A stretch of 35,770 bases of DNA from Gammaproteobacteria bacterium. GTDB taxonomy: Bacteria; Pseudomonadota; Gammaproteobacteria; Steroidobacterales; Steroidobacteraceae. Position numbers and translations under genes: made by a program. The notes under the pieces are model-generated. The model was not told the origin of the DNA and made no database searches. It saw only the letters and a program-made list of their open reading frames with translations. The stretch spans positions 1 to 35,770 of the forward strand of contig VGVB01000030.1 in the NCBI GenBank assembly GCA_016882265.1. Direction: 5' to 3'. This document shows positions 26,638 through 35,625 of the stretch, one piece after another; position 1 is the first letter of the stretch, and every line of letters begins with the position of its first letter.

Positions 26638-27240
26638 TCAGCGGCGACCCTTGACCTTCTCGGCGGCCTGGGCCACGTCCGCGGCGATCTGGTCCGCCTT
26701 GGCGGCGACACCATCGGCCTGCGACTTCGCACCGAAGTAGTCTTCGGACGCGGCGGCACTCTCGGCCTCGGTGATCGTGGTGGCCAGTGCGGCGACCTCG
26801 GACTTCATGGCCTCGATTTCGGCCCTGGTGTCCTTGCCGGTCGGCGCCGCATTCACGGCATCGGTCGCGGCGGTCAGCCTGGCCTTCGCCGAATCGATCG
26901 CGGCGTTCGCATCCTGGCGGGCCTGCTCCTTGCCGGCGACGGCATCCTGCTGCGCGGTGTCGGCCGCAGTCTTCGCCTGGCCGAGAACTTCCTCAGCCTT
27001 GTCGTAGTTACGGAACAGCGCGAACTTGCCGTTCTGGGCCTCGATCTCGGCCTGTGCCTGGCCGAGCAGGTCCTGCACCTTGCTCAGGGACTCGGCGGCA
27101 TAGGTTTCCGCCCCAGCCTGTTTGGCGGCATCGATGCCGGCCTGCACGTCGCTGACCGCCTGGTCGGGTGGCTTGGCGCAGCCGCTGATGGCGATCAGCG
27201 TGTAGGCGACAAGGCCGAAATAGAGATTCCGGTTACGCAT
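26638..27240 (-). CDS. Coiled-coil lipoprotein
   Basis: 200 aa from the ATG at 27240, chosen because GGAG lies 9 nt upstream; an ATG two codons earlier is only 3 nt from it. A signal peptide (NLYFGLVAYTLIAISGC) ends in a lipobox. The mature chain is almost entirely helical, Ala/Glu/Lys/Gln-rich with heptad-like spacing (ADTAQQDAVAGKEQARQDANAAIDSAKARL), like DUF4398-type or Lpp-like helical lipoproteins but longer. It heads a four-gene set with two L,D-transpeptidases. Such enzymes attach the lipoprotein Lpp to peptidoglycan in enterobacteria, and the C-terminus here is EKVKGRR, containing a Lys. A linker between outer membrane and wall is therefore a reasonable inference. Confidence 0.82.
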   Translation of the reverse strand: MRNRNLYFGLVAYTLIAISGCAKPPDQAVSDVQAGIDAAKQAGAETYAAESLSKVQDLLGQAQAEIEAQNGKFALFRNYDKAEEVLGQAKTAADTAQQDAVAGKEQARQDANAAIDSAKARLTAATDAVNAAPTGKDTRAEIEAMKSEVAALATTITEAESAAASEDYFGAKSQADGVAAKADQIAADVAQAAEKVKGRR

Positions 27241-27397
27241 GGTCATCTTCTCCGAGAGTCAATCTTGAGCGGACAACTCGCCGCGCCGCGCATTATAGAA
27301 GCGAAACCAGTGTTTTGCCGGGGAATTTGCCCACGATCCCGGCCGGCCAGCGGTAGCCCAACCCGGTTGGCGGCGGTCGGTCCAGCCTCCGGCCGGG
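27241..27397. other. Intergenic spacer, 157 bp
   Basis: Contains the upstream region of the lipoprotein gene (- strand) and the end of the M20 gene. No terminator with a T-tract and no clear promoter hexamers were seen. Confidence 0.4.
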
Positions 27398-28591
27398 TCA
27401 CCGCCTCGCGGCGAACTCGCCCCGGGCCTCGCGCAGCAGCTCCGGTCGCAGCATGAGGTCGAGCGCCGTCATGGCCATGGCCTTGGCGCCCTCCAGTACC
27501 GTGCGCTGGCCGGGCTCGGCGGCCGCGGCCGCGGCGGATTCCGGCGTGTGCCAGGTGGTGCCGCGCGGTGCGATCGCGAGCCACGGGTGAATCGACGGCA
27601 CGAGCTGGCTGACGCTGCCCATGTCGGTGGCGCCGATCGACGGGATCACGCCGGGAGCGGGCGTGTCCCAGCCGGGACGCACAGCGCGCATGTTGCCGGC
27701 AAAGGCGTGACCGAGGACGGTGTTCACGACCATCGCGCGGTAGCGCTTCTCCCAGTCGCAGCGCAGCGCGTGGCGGGCCCCGGTCGCGGTCGACCCGGCC
27801 TGGCAGGCCCCCTCCAGCCGCCCGAGCGACTGGCGCAGTTCGTCATCGGTCCGGCCGGTCAGCAGGAACTGTGCCGCCGTGTGGTCCGGCACGTTGGCGA
27901 CCCAGCCGCCGCCATTGGTGATGATCCCGGCATTGAAGCGGCCGGTCGGCAACACGGCTTTGGTGGCCTGGAAGGACTGGAACGCGATCAGCAGCGCGTC
28001 CAGCGCGTTGATGCCGCGTTCCGGCATCGTGCCGTGCGCGGTACGGCCGAAGAACTCGACCTCGGCCAGGGCCACCGCGAGCGTCCCGGCGAAAACGAAA
28101 TCGCCGTCGAGCGGATGGATCATCATCGCCGCATCGATGCCGGCGAACGCGCCGCGTTCGGCCAGCAACTGCTTGCCGTTGCCGCCTTCTTCGGCCGGCG
28201 TGCCGAATACCACGACCGTACCGGGCAGCTCCGCGCCGAGCGCGGCCAGTGCCTGTCCGGCACCGAGTGCGGCGCTGGCAATGATGTTGTGGCCGCAGCC
28301 GTGACCGATCTCCGGGATTGCGTCGTACTCGGCCATGATGGCGACGCAGGGACTGCCGCTGCCGCGGGTCGCGCGGAACGCCGTCTCGAGTCCGCACAGC
28401 GGGCGCTCCACCTGAAATCCGGCCTGCTGCAGTCGCGTGGCGAGCAACTGAGCGGCGGTGAATTCCTGAAACAGCAGTTCCGGGCGGCCGTGAATCTGCA
28501 GGCTGAGGTCGACAAGTTCCGGCGCCGCGGCATCGACCGTCGCGGCAACCGAGGCTTTCAGCCGCGCCAGAGTATCGTGCGTTGAATCCAT
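27398..28591 (-). CDS. M20-family metallopeptidase / amidohydrolase
   Basis: 397 aa from the ATG at 28591 (MDSTHDTLARLK); an upstream in-frame ATG would add 21 Arg-rich residues with no SD. The metal-binding motifs of M20D enzymes are present: EIGHGCGHN near residue 100, the Glu pair in GTPAEEGGNGK, and a late His (SIHPWLAIAPRGTTWHTPES). The inserted dimerisation domain carries EFFGRTAHGTMPERGINALDA. The relatives hydrolyse N-acyl amino acids or p-aminobenzoyl-glutamate (AbgA/AbgB type). There is no signal peptide, so it is cytoplasmic. Its position opposite a sugar dehydrogenase and near two amidases suggests catabolism of amide compounds taken up by the receptor, which is inference. Confidence 0.88.
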   Translation of the reverse strand: MDSTHDTLARLKASVAATVDAAAPELVDLSLQIHGRPELLFQEFTAAQLLATRLQQAGFQVERPLCGLETAFRATRGSGSPCVAIMAEYDAIPEIGHGCGHNIIASAALGAGQALAALGAELPGTVVVFGTPAEEGGNGKQLLAERGAFAGIDAAMMIHPLDGDFVFAGTLAVALAEVEFFGRTAHGTMPERGINALDALLIAFQSFQATKAVLPTGRFNAGIITNGGGWVANVPDHTAAQFLLTGRTDDELRQSLGRLEGACQAGSTATGARHALRCDWEKRYRAMVVNTVLGHAFAGNMRAVRPGWDTPAPGVIPSIGATDMGSVSQLVPSIHPWLAIAPRGTTWHTPESAAAAAAEPGQRTVLEGAKAMAMTALDLMLRPELLREARGEFAARR

Positions 28592-28738
28592 GCGACTGCG
28601 GCTCCCGGTGCGTCGATTGGACCGGCAACGCCGGTCCGCCGGCAATCCTGCCACAGATTGCCCGGGCGGGCCGCCGGCGAGGTTGCCGCGAACGCCGCCG
28701 GTAACCGATACTGCCGGCAGGTGAGAATGGGGGACATG
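28592..28738. other. Divergent promoter region, 147 bp
   Basis: Separates the M20 gene (- strand) and the cytochrome/PQQ dehydrogenase gene (+ strand). It is GC-rich, and no hexamer pair close to sigma-70 consensus was found on either strand. Confidence 0.4.
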
Positions 28739-30334
28739 ATGAGCAGACAGAGGAGCCGCAGCGCCGGACCGGCGTTATTCCTGGCCCTGCTGGCGAGCGT
28801 TGCCGGCGTCGCCGCCGCAGCCGAGCAGCAGGCGGACGACAGCGCTCTCAACCAGGACATGGCCGCGATGGGCCGGCTCTATGGCGAGCACTGCGCCGTC
28901 TGCCACGGCGAGCAACTTCAGGGCGCGGCACAGGGTGTGGCACTGGTCGGCCGGGAACTCACCGGTGGGACGACCGCCGCCGAAATCGAGGCCAGCATCG
29001 GGCGCGGTGCACCGGACAAAGGCATGCCGGTCTGGTCGCAGACGCTGACACCGGTCCAGATCCGCGCCCTGGCGATCTACGTCGGTGAGCACCGCGCCGG
29101 CTTCAAGGAAGGTGCGGGCGTATTCCGGTTCAGCGACCCGCTGGTAATGCCGGCGGGCGTCGTCCGCTCGGAACGCCACGATTTTCGCGTCGCGGTAGTC
29201 GCCGAGGGGCTGGACCCATTGCCCTCGTCAATGGCGTTCCTGCCGGACGGCGCGGTGCTGCTGACCGAAAAGCATGTGGGCCTCACGCGCATCGCGCGCA
29301 ATGGCCGGCGGACTCTGATCGCCGGTACGCCGCGCATCCTCGGCCGCGCTCCGGAAATGACGCTGTCGGCCGGCATGGACCTGAGCAATGGCTGGATGCT
29401 CGGCGTTGCGGTGCATCCGCAGTTCCGCAGGAACGGCTGGATCTACCTGTCGTACGGCGACCTCTGCGACGACTGCCCGCGGACCGATCCGAAGAATCCG
29501 ATGGTTCCGTCGATGACCAGGGTCGTGCGCGGTCGGATCCGCGGGGATCGCTGGGTGGACGAGCAGGTGATCTGGAGCGCCGCGCACGAGCACTACACGC
29601 AGCAGACCGACCTGATCGGTGGCGGGCGCATGGTCTTCGATGACGCCGGGCACCTGTTCATCGTGATCGGCATGAAGAACGAGAATGACGGCGTGCAGGA
29701 CCTGAAGCGGCCGTGGGGCAAGATCCACCGCGTGTACGACGACGGGCGGATCCCGGCGGACAATCCGTTCGTGAACCGGCCGGGTGTGCTGCCGTCGATC
29801 TGGAGCTATGGGCACCGCAACCCGCAGGGCATCGACTTCGACGAGCGCACCCGACTGCTGTGGGCCGCCGAGCACGGCCCGCGCGGCGGCGATGAGGTCA
29901 ACCGGATCCTGCCGGGCCGCAACTACGGCTGGCCGCTGACTTCACGTGGCGTGCACTACGACGGCACGAAGGTGGACGGCTGGAAGAAGTATGGCGTGCC
30001 CTACGATCCGTCGGCGATCGAACAGCCGGTGGTCGAATTCACGCCGTCGCCAGCGCTGTCGGCCGTGATCGTGTACCGCGGCCGGCGCTTCCGGGCCTGG
30101 CAGGACAATCTGCTCGTCGGTTCGCTGAAGGCGCGCGAACTGTATCGCGTCGTGCTCGAGAACGGCGTGCCTGCGCACCGCGAAACGCTGCTGCGGGACA
30201 TCGGCCGGATCCGCGACGTGCGACAGGGCCCGGGCGGCGACCTGTTCCTGCTGGTCGAGCACCCGGAGGGCGGGAAGATTCTGCGCCTGACGGTGCCGGT
30301 GTTGCGTTATTGCAGTAACCGGTCCGGGTGCTGA
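28739..30334 (+). CDS. Cytochrome c / PQQ-dependent sugar (sorbosone-type) dehydrogenase fusion
   Basis: 531 aa from the ATG at 28739, preceded by GGGGG at 5 nt; ATGs at 28727 and 28736 are alternatives. A signal peptide (SAGPALFLALLASVAGVAAAA) is followed by a class I cytochrome c (about 35-125) with heme motif CAVCH near residue 53 and the axial-Met segment GMPVWSQTLTP. A six-bladed beta-propeller of the GDH-B/YliI/sorbosone dehydrogenase type follows (about 140-530): PSSMAFLPDGAVLLTEK, LGVAVHPQF, SYGHRNPQGIDFD, AAEHGPRGGDEVN and GRNYGWPL. The heme domain would take electrons from PQQ and pass them to the respiratory chain in the periplasm. The C-terminus LTVPVLRYCSNRSGC is unlike family ends and is encoded by one arm of a 40-bp inverted repeat. 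Confidence 0.88.
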   Translation: MSRQRSRSAGPALFLALLASVAGVAAAAEQQADDSALNQDMAAMGRLYGEHCAVCHGEQLQGAAQGVALVGRELTGGTTAAEIEASIGRGAPDKGMPVWSQTLTPVQIRALAIYVGEHRAGFKEGAGVFRFSDPLVMPAGVVRSERHDFRVAVVAEGLDPLPSSMAFLPDGAVLLTEKHVGLTRIARNGRRTLIAGTPRILGRAPEMTLSAGMDLSNGWMLGVAVHPQFRRNGWIYLSYGDLCDDCPRTDPKNPMVPSMTRVVRGRIRGDRWVDEQVIWSAAHEHYTQQTDLIGGGRMVFDDAGHLFIVIGMKNENDGVQDLKRPWGKIHRVYDDGRIPADNPFVNRPGVLPSIWSYGHRNPQGIDFDERTRLLWAAEHGPRGGDEVNRILPGRNYGWPLTSRGVHYDGTKVDGWKKYGVPYDPSAIEQPVVEFTPSPALSAVIVYRGRRFRAWQDNLLVGSLKARELYRVVLENGVPAHRETLLRDIGRIRDVRQGPGGDLFLLVEHPEGGKILRLTVPVLRYCSNRSGC

Positions 30335-30396
30335 CACAAATGGTAGCCGACGCAGAACCGGTTACTGCAATAACGCAACACCGGCACCGTCAGGCG
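30284..30396. repeat. Perfect 40-bp inverted repeat with 33-nt spacer
   Basis: Left arm 30284-30323 (CGCCTGACGGTGCCG...GCAGTAACCGGT) is the exact reverse complement of right arm 30357-30396; spacer 30324-30356. The left arm encodes the C-terminus of the sugar dehydrogenase and the right arm encodes the C-terminus of the receptor-amidase fusion, each in a different reading frame. In RNA it would form a very stable hairpin on either strand and could end both convergent transcripts, but no T-tract follows. It could equally be a transposition footprint, a fold-back rearrangement or an assembly artefact. Confidence 0.9.
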
Positions 30397-33300
30397 GTGT
30401 GATCGTTCCCAGGGCTGACTCGATCGCCGCCGCGGCGGCCAGGCAGCGGGCCTCGCTGAACGGCGCGCCGATGATCTGCACCGCCTGCGGCAGGCCGTCG
30501 GCAACGCCGGTCGGCACCACCGCGACCGGCAGGCCGAGCAGGTTGGCCGTGACCACCAGGCACATGCTGTTCATGATGCGCTCGGAGTCGGCCGTACTGC
30601 GCACGTCGGCGCCGGTCAGGAATGGCGGCGCCGTCGACACCGGGCCGAGGACCAATGGATAACGCTCGAAGAACGCGAGCCACTGCCGCAACAGGGCGGT
30701 CCGCTCCGCATAGGTGCGCAGCATCTCATCGCGACCGACCTCCGGAATGAACGGATCGCACAGCGTCAGCGCCCGTACGGCATTCGCTCCGGCGAACTGC
30801 CGGATGACGCCCAGCATCAGTGCACGGGTCTCGTTGAACAGCAGGCATTGCCACATCCGCAGCGCCTGGACGAGCTGTGGGGGCTCGGCTTCCTCGACGG
30901 CATAACCTGCATCGACGAGCACGGCGGCGGCCCGTCGGACTCCGGACTCGACCTGTGGATCGACGCCGAGACCGCCGGGATTCAGCACCAGCGCGATCCT
31001 CGCTGGTCCCGGTGCGGCCGCCGGCGCGAGCGGCGCCGGCACCCACCATGGGTCGCGCGCATCGGCATGACTCGCCGCCGCGAGCGCGACCTCGAGATCG
31101 GCGACGCTGCGCGCCATCGGTCCCTCGACGTACATGAGCTGAAAGCTGAGCGGCAACTCGCCCGGCATCGTCGCTATGGCGCGCGCGATGCGGCCGTGGC
31201 TCGGGCGCAGCGAAGCGACGCCGCAGTACTGGGCCGGGACGCGCAGCGAACCGCCGAGATCGTTGCCGAGCGCCAGCGGCACCATACCGGTCGCCAGCGC
31301 CACGGCCGAGCCGCCGCTGGAACCGCCCGGTGTCCGATCATGCGCCCATGGGTTACGGGTCGCGCCGCGCAGGCTGCTCTCGGTGTGCCAGCGCAGGCCG
31401 AAATCCGGCAGGTTGGTCGCCGCGACCGGGATCGCACCCGCGGCCCGGAGCTGCTCGACGATTGGCGCGTCGCGTGGCGCGATCGCCCCGGCCATGGCCG
31501 GCACGCCCTGCGTGGTCGGCCAGCCCTGCGTGTCGATGTTTTCCTTGACCGCGAACGGCACGCCGTGCAGCGGACCGAGTGGCGCGCCCGTAGCCTGGCG
31601 CTCATCGGCCGCCGCCGCCGCCGCCAGCGCCTCGTCGCCGTGCACGGCAGTGATCGCGTTGACCTGGCCGTTGACCGCGGCGATGCGACCGAGGCAGGCC
31701 GTGACCGCATCACGCGCGCTGGCCTCGCCGCGGCGGATCGCCGCCGCGAGGCTGGTGGCGTCCAGCTCCCACAGCTCGTGACGGTGCCGCAGCGTGGCGC
31801 CGACGGTGCGCTGCTCGCCGAAGATGTCGAGCTTGAAGAAACCGATATTGTTGATGTAGGTCAGGTATTCCTCGTCGAACAGGTTCTTCGCATACACGGC
31901 GACTTCCCACTTGCCATCCTGCGTGGCCAGCGCGGCGCGCAGGTTGACCAGCCAGTAGGCCGCGGCCCGGTCGAATACCTGGTTGGTCGCCTCGAGGAAG
32001 CGCTCGTCGACCCAGTGGTAGTCGAGCGTCAGCGCGCCGTTCCAGTTGCCGGCCACCGGCTGTTCGTAGCGGAGCACGCCGTTGTAGGTCCACTCCGGTG
32101 AGTTGACCGGGGTCTTGCCTTCCAGCGGCACGATGCCGGCGTAGGTTGAGATCGCGCGCGCGGTGTCCTGGTATTCGGCATCGAGGTAACCGAGGCCCTG
32201 CTTGATGAGCCAGCGTTCGGATGGCTGCCAGGTCAGTTCCAGTTCGGCGCCGAGGTTCTCCTGCTTGCCGACGTTGCGGGTGATCGGCACCAGCGGCGAC
32301 ACCGGGTCGTCGACGTTGACTTGGACGTCGTCGTATTCGAAGTGGAACAGCGTGGCATTGAGCTGCAGCCGGCGGTCGAGGAACTGACTCTTGATGCCGA
32401 CTTCCTGGGCGAAGATCTCCTCCGGATCGAACGAGGTCGCGGCCCCGGCGAACGGCAGGCTGTAGCCGCCTCCGCGGTAGCCGGTAGTCAGATTGGCGTA
32501 GACCAGCAGATCGTCCTGGGGCGTCCACTCGAGACCGAGGCGCCAGGAGAAGTTTTCGTCGGTGCGGCTGTCCGCATACAGCGGGGCGAAAGGCCCGAGG
32601 AACGGGCAGGCCGGTGAGCCGATCGGCCCCTCGAAGAAAGTCGTGATCAGACACGGCGTCACGAACTTCTGCTTGCCGGTCTGCGGCAGGTTGCCGAGGC
32701 CCAGCAGAACATCGTCCACGCTGGTCTTGTCCGACGTATAGCGCAGGCCCAGGTTCAGGGTCACCTCATCGCTGACGCCGTACTCGAAGTGCGAGAACAC
32801 CGCGTAGGAGTCCAGTTCCTGATGGAACTGCGCGAAGAACTGGTCAGCGAAAGGTGGCACGACCCCCGGCAGCGGTTGCCCGCTCAGGTCGGAACCATCC
32901 ACCTGCTCGAGGTCGTCGTGCTCGTAGAACAGGCCCAGCACGTACCGCGACTTGCCGCCCACCTCGCCGGTGAGGCGCAGTTCCTGCGTGAACTGGTCGA
33001 TCTCGTTGTAGTAGTGCGTCGAGGTCGAGTCGAAGATGTCGCTCTGGCTGTCCTCGCGGTGGATGCGCTCGTAGTACTGGTAGGCCGTGATCGAGGTCAG
33101 CGTCGCCTGGCCCAGCTCGTAGTCGAGGCGCAGGTAGCCGCCGTAGAACGTGTCGTCGACCTTCGGCGGCGTGTTCTGGTTGATCGTGTGCTTGTCCTCG
33201 GGTTCGTACTCGCCCTCCGGGAATCCCGCCAGCGTCGCGAAGCCGGCGGACTTCGCGCAGCTCGACGGATGCCGGCTGACCTCGCCGGTGAACAGCTCGG

Positions 33301-34093
33301 GGCAGAAGCCGGGGGCGCCGAAGTTGAAGATGCCGGGGCCTTTCCACGCGACCTTTTCGCCCTGGTCGGTGCCGCCATTCACCAGTACGCGTACCGTCAG
33401 CCGGTCGCCGGTCCAGCGAAGCTGGCCGCGGAAGTCGAGCAGGTCCGGCTCGCCGTGTTCCTTGCCGGAGTACAGATTCTTCTGCGGCCCGCCGCTGCCG
33501 AACTCGGACAGGAAGGACAGCCGCCCGCTCAGCCGTTCGCTGAGCGGTCCGCTGACCATGCCCTGCAGCGAGTAGCGCTCGTGTTCGTCCGCACCGAGTT
33601 CGAGTGCGGCCTCGAAAGCGTCGGTCGGCGCGTTGGTGTAGAAGTTGACGGCGCCGCCGGTGGTGTTGCGGCCGAACAGCGTGCCCTGCGGGCCCTTCAG
33701 CACTTCGACGCGCTGGATGTCGTACTGGCGCCGCGAACTCATCCACGGCTTGGCGATATACACCTCGTCGACGTGCCTGGCGACCGGCGAGTCGTACTGA
33801 CCCTGGAACTCGTTGAGGCCGATGCCGCGGATGTGCACGCTCTGCAGGAACGTGTTGTTGGCGTAGGCCTGGGTATTGGTGAGCTGGCTGGTCAGCCCGT
33901 CCAGAGTGCCGCCGGTGAGCTCACGGTAGCTGTCGGCATCGAAGGCGGAGATCGTCAGGCCGATATCCTGGGCCGATTCCTCGAACTTCTGCGCGCTGAC
34001 GATGATCTCTTCGAGCTGCGCCATGGCAGTCGGTGCATGACCGAGCGCGAGCGCGACGGCGGCCGCAAGCACGAGCGATGACTGGTTACGCAT
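30362..34093 (-). CDS. TonB-dependent receptor fused to an amidase-signature enzyme
   Basis: 1243 aa in one open frame. The ATG at 34093 has GGAG 7 nt upstream; an ATG four codons earlier has none. Residues 1-770 are a complete receptor: signal peptide (LVLAAAVALALGHAPTAMAQ), TonB-box-like LEEIIVSAQK, plug (VEVLKGPQGTLFGRNTTGGAVNFYTN) and a barrel ending in FGEQRTVGATLRHRH. Residues 772-1243 are an amidase that begins like a free enzyme (ELWELDATSLAAAIRRGEAS). Its Ser-cisSer-Lys triad is intact: Lys in GVPFAVKENID, Ser in TPGGSSGGS, Ser in DLGGSLRVPA. The junction is near nt 31780. Barrel proteins need a C-terminal beta-signal for insertion, so the join is unexpected. The C-terminus lies in the 40-bp inverted repeat. 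The gene overlaps the upstream amidase stop by 8 bp. Confidence 0.87.
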   Translation of the reverse strand: MRNQSSLVLAAAVALALGHAPTAMAQLEEIIVSAQKFEESAQDIGLTISAFDADSYRELTGGTLDGLTSQLTNTQAYANNTFLQSVHIRGIGLNEFQGQYDSPVARHVDEVYIAKPWMSSRRQYDIQRVEVLKGPQGTLFGRNTTGGAVNFYTNAPTDAFEAALELGADEHERYSLQGMVSGPLSERLSGRLSFLSEFGSGGPQKNLYSGKEHGEPDLLDFRGQLRWTGDRLTVRVLVNGGTDQGEKVAWKGPGIFNFGAPGFCPELFTGEVSRHPSSCAKSAGFATLAGFPEGEYEPEDKHTINQNTPPKVDDTFYGGYLRLDYELGQATLTSITAYQYYERIHREDSQSDIFDSTSTHYYNEIDQFTQELRLTGEVGGKSRYVLGLFYEHDDLEQVDGSDLSGQPLPGVVPPFADQFFAQFHQELDSYAVFSHFEYGVSDEVTLNLGLRYTSDKTSVDDVLLGLGNLPQTGKQKFVTPCLITTFFEGPIGSPACPFLGPFAPLYADSRTDENFSWRLGLEWTPQDDLLVYANLTTGYRGGGYSLPFAGAATSFDPEEIFAQEVGIKSQFLDRRLQLNATLFHFEYDDVQVNVDDPVSPLVPITRNVGKQENLGAELELTWQPSERWLIKQGLGYLDAEYQDTARAISTYAGIVPLEGKTPVNSPEWTYNGVLRYEQPVAGNWNGALTLDYHWVDERFLEATNQVFDRAAAYWLVNLRAALATQDGKWEVAVYAKNLFDEEYLTYINNIGFFKLDIFGEQRTVGATLRHRHELWELDATSLAAAIRRGEASARDAVTACLGRIAAVNGQVNAITAVHGDEALAAAAAADERQATGAPLGPLHGVPFAVKENIDTQGWPTTQGVPAMAGAIAPRDAPIVEQLRAAGAIPVAATNLPDFGLRWHTESSLRGATRNPWAHDRTPGGSSGGSAVALATGMVPLALGNDLGGSLRVPAQYCGVASLRPSHGRIARAIATMPGELPLSFQLMYVEGPMARSVADLEVALAAASHADARDPWWVPAPLAPAAAPGPARIALVLNPGGLGVDPQVESGVRRAAAVLVDAGYAVEEAEPPQLVQALRMWQCLLFNETRALMLGVIRQFAGANAVRALTLCDPFIPEVGRDEMLRTYAERTALLRQWLAFFERYPLVLGPVSTAPPFLTGADVRSTADSERIMNSMCLVVTANLLGLPVAVVPTGVADGLPQAVQIIGAPFSEARCLAAAAAIESALGTITPPDGAGVALLQ

Positions 34094-35552
34094 GAGAGTC
34101 TCCATGGGTCCGGGAAACGTGGATCGGTGGAATGCGCTCGCCCCAGGGCAGCGCCTGTTCGAGCTGCGCGGCGAGGGCGAGCAACGTCGCCTCGCCGCCG
34201 TAGCGTGCGACCGCCTGCACGCCGACCGGCAGCCCGTCCGGGCTCTGGCCGAGCGGCAGACTGATTGCCGGCTGACCGGTCATATTGTACAGCGCGGTAT
34301 AGGGCAAGAAGCGGAATAAATGATCGTACCAGCCCTGCGCGTCGAGGCTGGGGTCATTGGCGTTCAGCACGCCGAGTGGCAGCGGCGGCGTGCCCATCAC
34401 CGGCGTCAGCAGCACGTCGTAGCGTTCGAAGAACGGCGCCACTGCGCGGCACACCTGATTCATCAGTATATCGGCCAGTTCCAGGTCGAGAGCCTTCAGT
34501 GTCAGGCCATGCTGGTAATTGGCCCACAGGCTGGCCTCGAGGTTCTCGGGCGAGGGCTGCCGGCCAAGCTGTTGCGCGGTTCCGGCGACCCCGGCGGTGC
34601 AGAACGAGCACCAGCAGATCAGGTTAGCGCGGTGAAAGACGTCGGCGTCGTAGACCGGCGCGGCCTCGACCACGCGATGGCCGAGCGCGCGGCAGCGCTC
34701 GGCGGCCTGCTCGAGCACGCGCACGCAGGCCGGATCGGCCGGATCCGAGTGGCTGTCCACCGCGGCCGAGAAGGCAATGCGCAGCCGCTTCGGCTTGCGG
34801 GCGATCTCGGCCAGATATGACCGGCGCGGCCGCGGGATCACGTAGCGATCACCGAGACCCGGCCCCTCGACCGCATCGAGCGCGGCGGCGGTGTCGCGCA
34901 CCGTGCGTGAGACGACCAGCTCGATGCCGAGGCCGTGCAGCGCATCGCCGAAGTCCGGTCCCACCGGCACCCGGCCGCGCGTCGGCTTCAGTCCGACCAG
35001 CCCGCAGCAGGAGGCCGGGATGCGGATCGAGCCGCCGCCGTCGTTGGCGTGGGCGATGGGCACGATGCCGGCGGCGACCGCCGCCGCCGAGCCGCCGCTC
35101 GAACCGCCGGAGGAGTGCGCCGGGTTCCACGGATTGCGGGTCGGTCCGTACAGCACCGGCTCGGTCGAGGCGTTGAAGCCCATCTCCGGCGTGTTGGTTC
35201 GGCCGAGCGTGATGAAGCCGGCGTGCCGGAAGCGTTGCATCAGGTCCGAGTCGGCCGGCGCGACGAAGCCGCCGTGCACCAGCCGGCTGCCCATGTCGCA
35301 GGGTACGCCGCGGGCGTGCAGCACCAGGTCCTTGATCAGGAACGGCACGCCGGCGAACGGCGCGTCGACCGGGACGCCGGCGAAGTCGAGGTCGGTCGGC
35401 TCGATCCGGCCGATCACGGCGTTGATCCGCGGGTTGACGGCCTCGATCGCGGCCTGCGCCGTGGCCGCGAGCTCGCGCGCCGTGACTTCGCCCGCGCGAA
35501 CCAGTCGCGCGAGCTCCAGTCCGTCGCAGCGCGCGTATTCGTCGAGCCTCAA
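34086..35552 (-). CDS. Amidase-signature family hydrolase
   Basis: 488 aa from a TTG at 35552 ([21 protein letters not shown]), preceded by GAGGGGG. This start matches family N-termini; a GTG at 35600 would add 16 Arg/Gly-rich residues. The triad is intact: Lys in [12 protein letters not shown], cis-Ser in [16 protein letters not shown], and nucleophile Ser in [25 protein letters not shown]. There is no signal peptide, so it should act in the cytoplasm. The AS family hydrolyses amide bonds (aryl and alkyl amides, 6-aminohexanoate dimers, peptides); the substrate cannot be read here. It is the first gene of the set with the receptor-amidase fusion and overlaps it by 8 bp, which suggests that receptor and amidases serve one amide substrate. 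Confidence 0.9.
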   Translation of the reverse strand: MRLDEYARCDGLELARLVRAGEVTARELAATAQAAIEAVNPRINAVIGRIEPTDLDFAGVPVDAPFAGVPFLIKDLVLHARGVPCDMGSRLVHGGFVAPADSDLMQRFRHAGFITLGRTNTPEMGFNASTEPVLYGPTRNPWNPAHSSGGSSGGSAAAVAAGIVPIAHANDGGGSIRIPASCCGLVGLKPTRGRVPVGPDFGDALHGLGIELVVSRTVRDTAAALDAVEGPGLGDRYVIPRPRRSYLAEIARKPKRLRIAFSAAVDSHSDPADPACVRVLEQAAERCRALGHRVVEAAPVYDADVFHRANLICWCSFCTAGVAGTAQQLGRQPSPENLEASLWANYQHGLTLKALDLELADILMNQVCRAVAPFFERYDVLLTPVMGTPPLPLGVLNANDPSLDAQGWYDHLFRFLPYTALYNMTGQPAISLPLGQSPDGLPVGVQAVARYGGEATLLALAAQLEQALPWGERIPPIHVSRTHGDSHA

Positions 35553-35625
35553 GACACCCCCTCGGGCCGAAGCCCTCCGATTACAGGGTACGCCGCGCAC
35601 CGGGCGCCGCTGAATAGGCCAGTTG

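Noticed and set aside
30284..30396. Integron attC site
   Set aside because: Arms are perfectly complementary and lack the RYYYAAC/GTTRRRY core boxes and the unpaired bases of attC.
30362..34093. Receptor-amidase frame as a pseudogene
   Set aside because: No frameshift or stop, and all motifs of both parts are intact.
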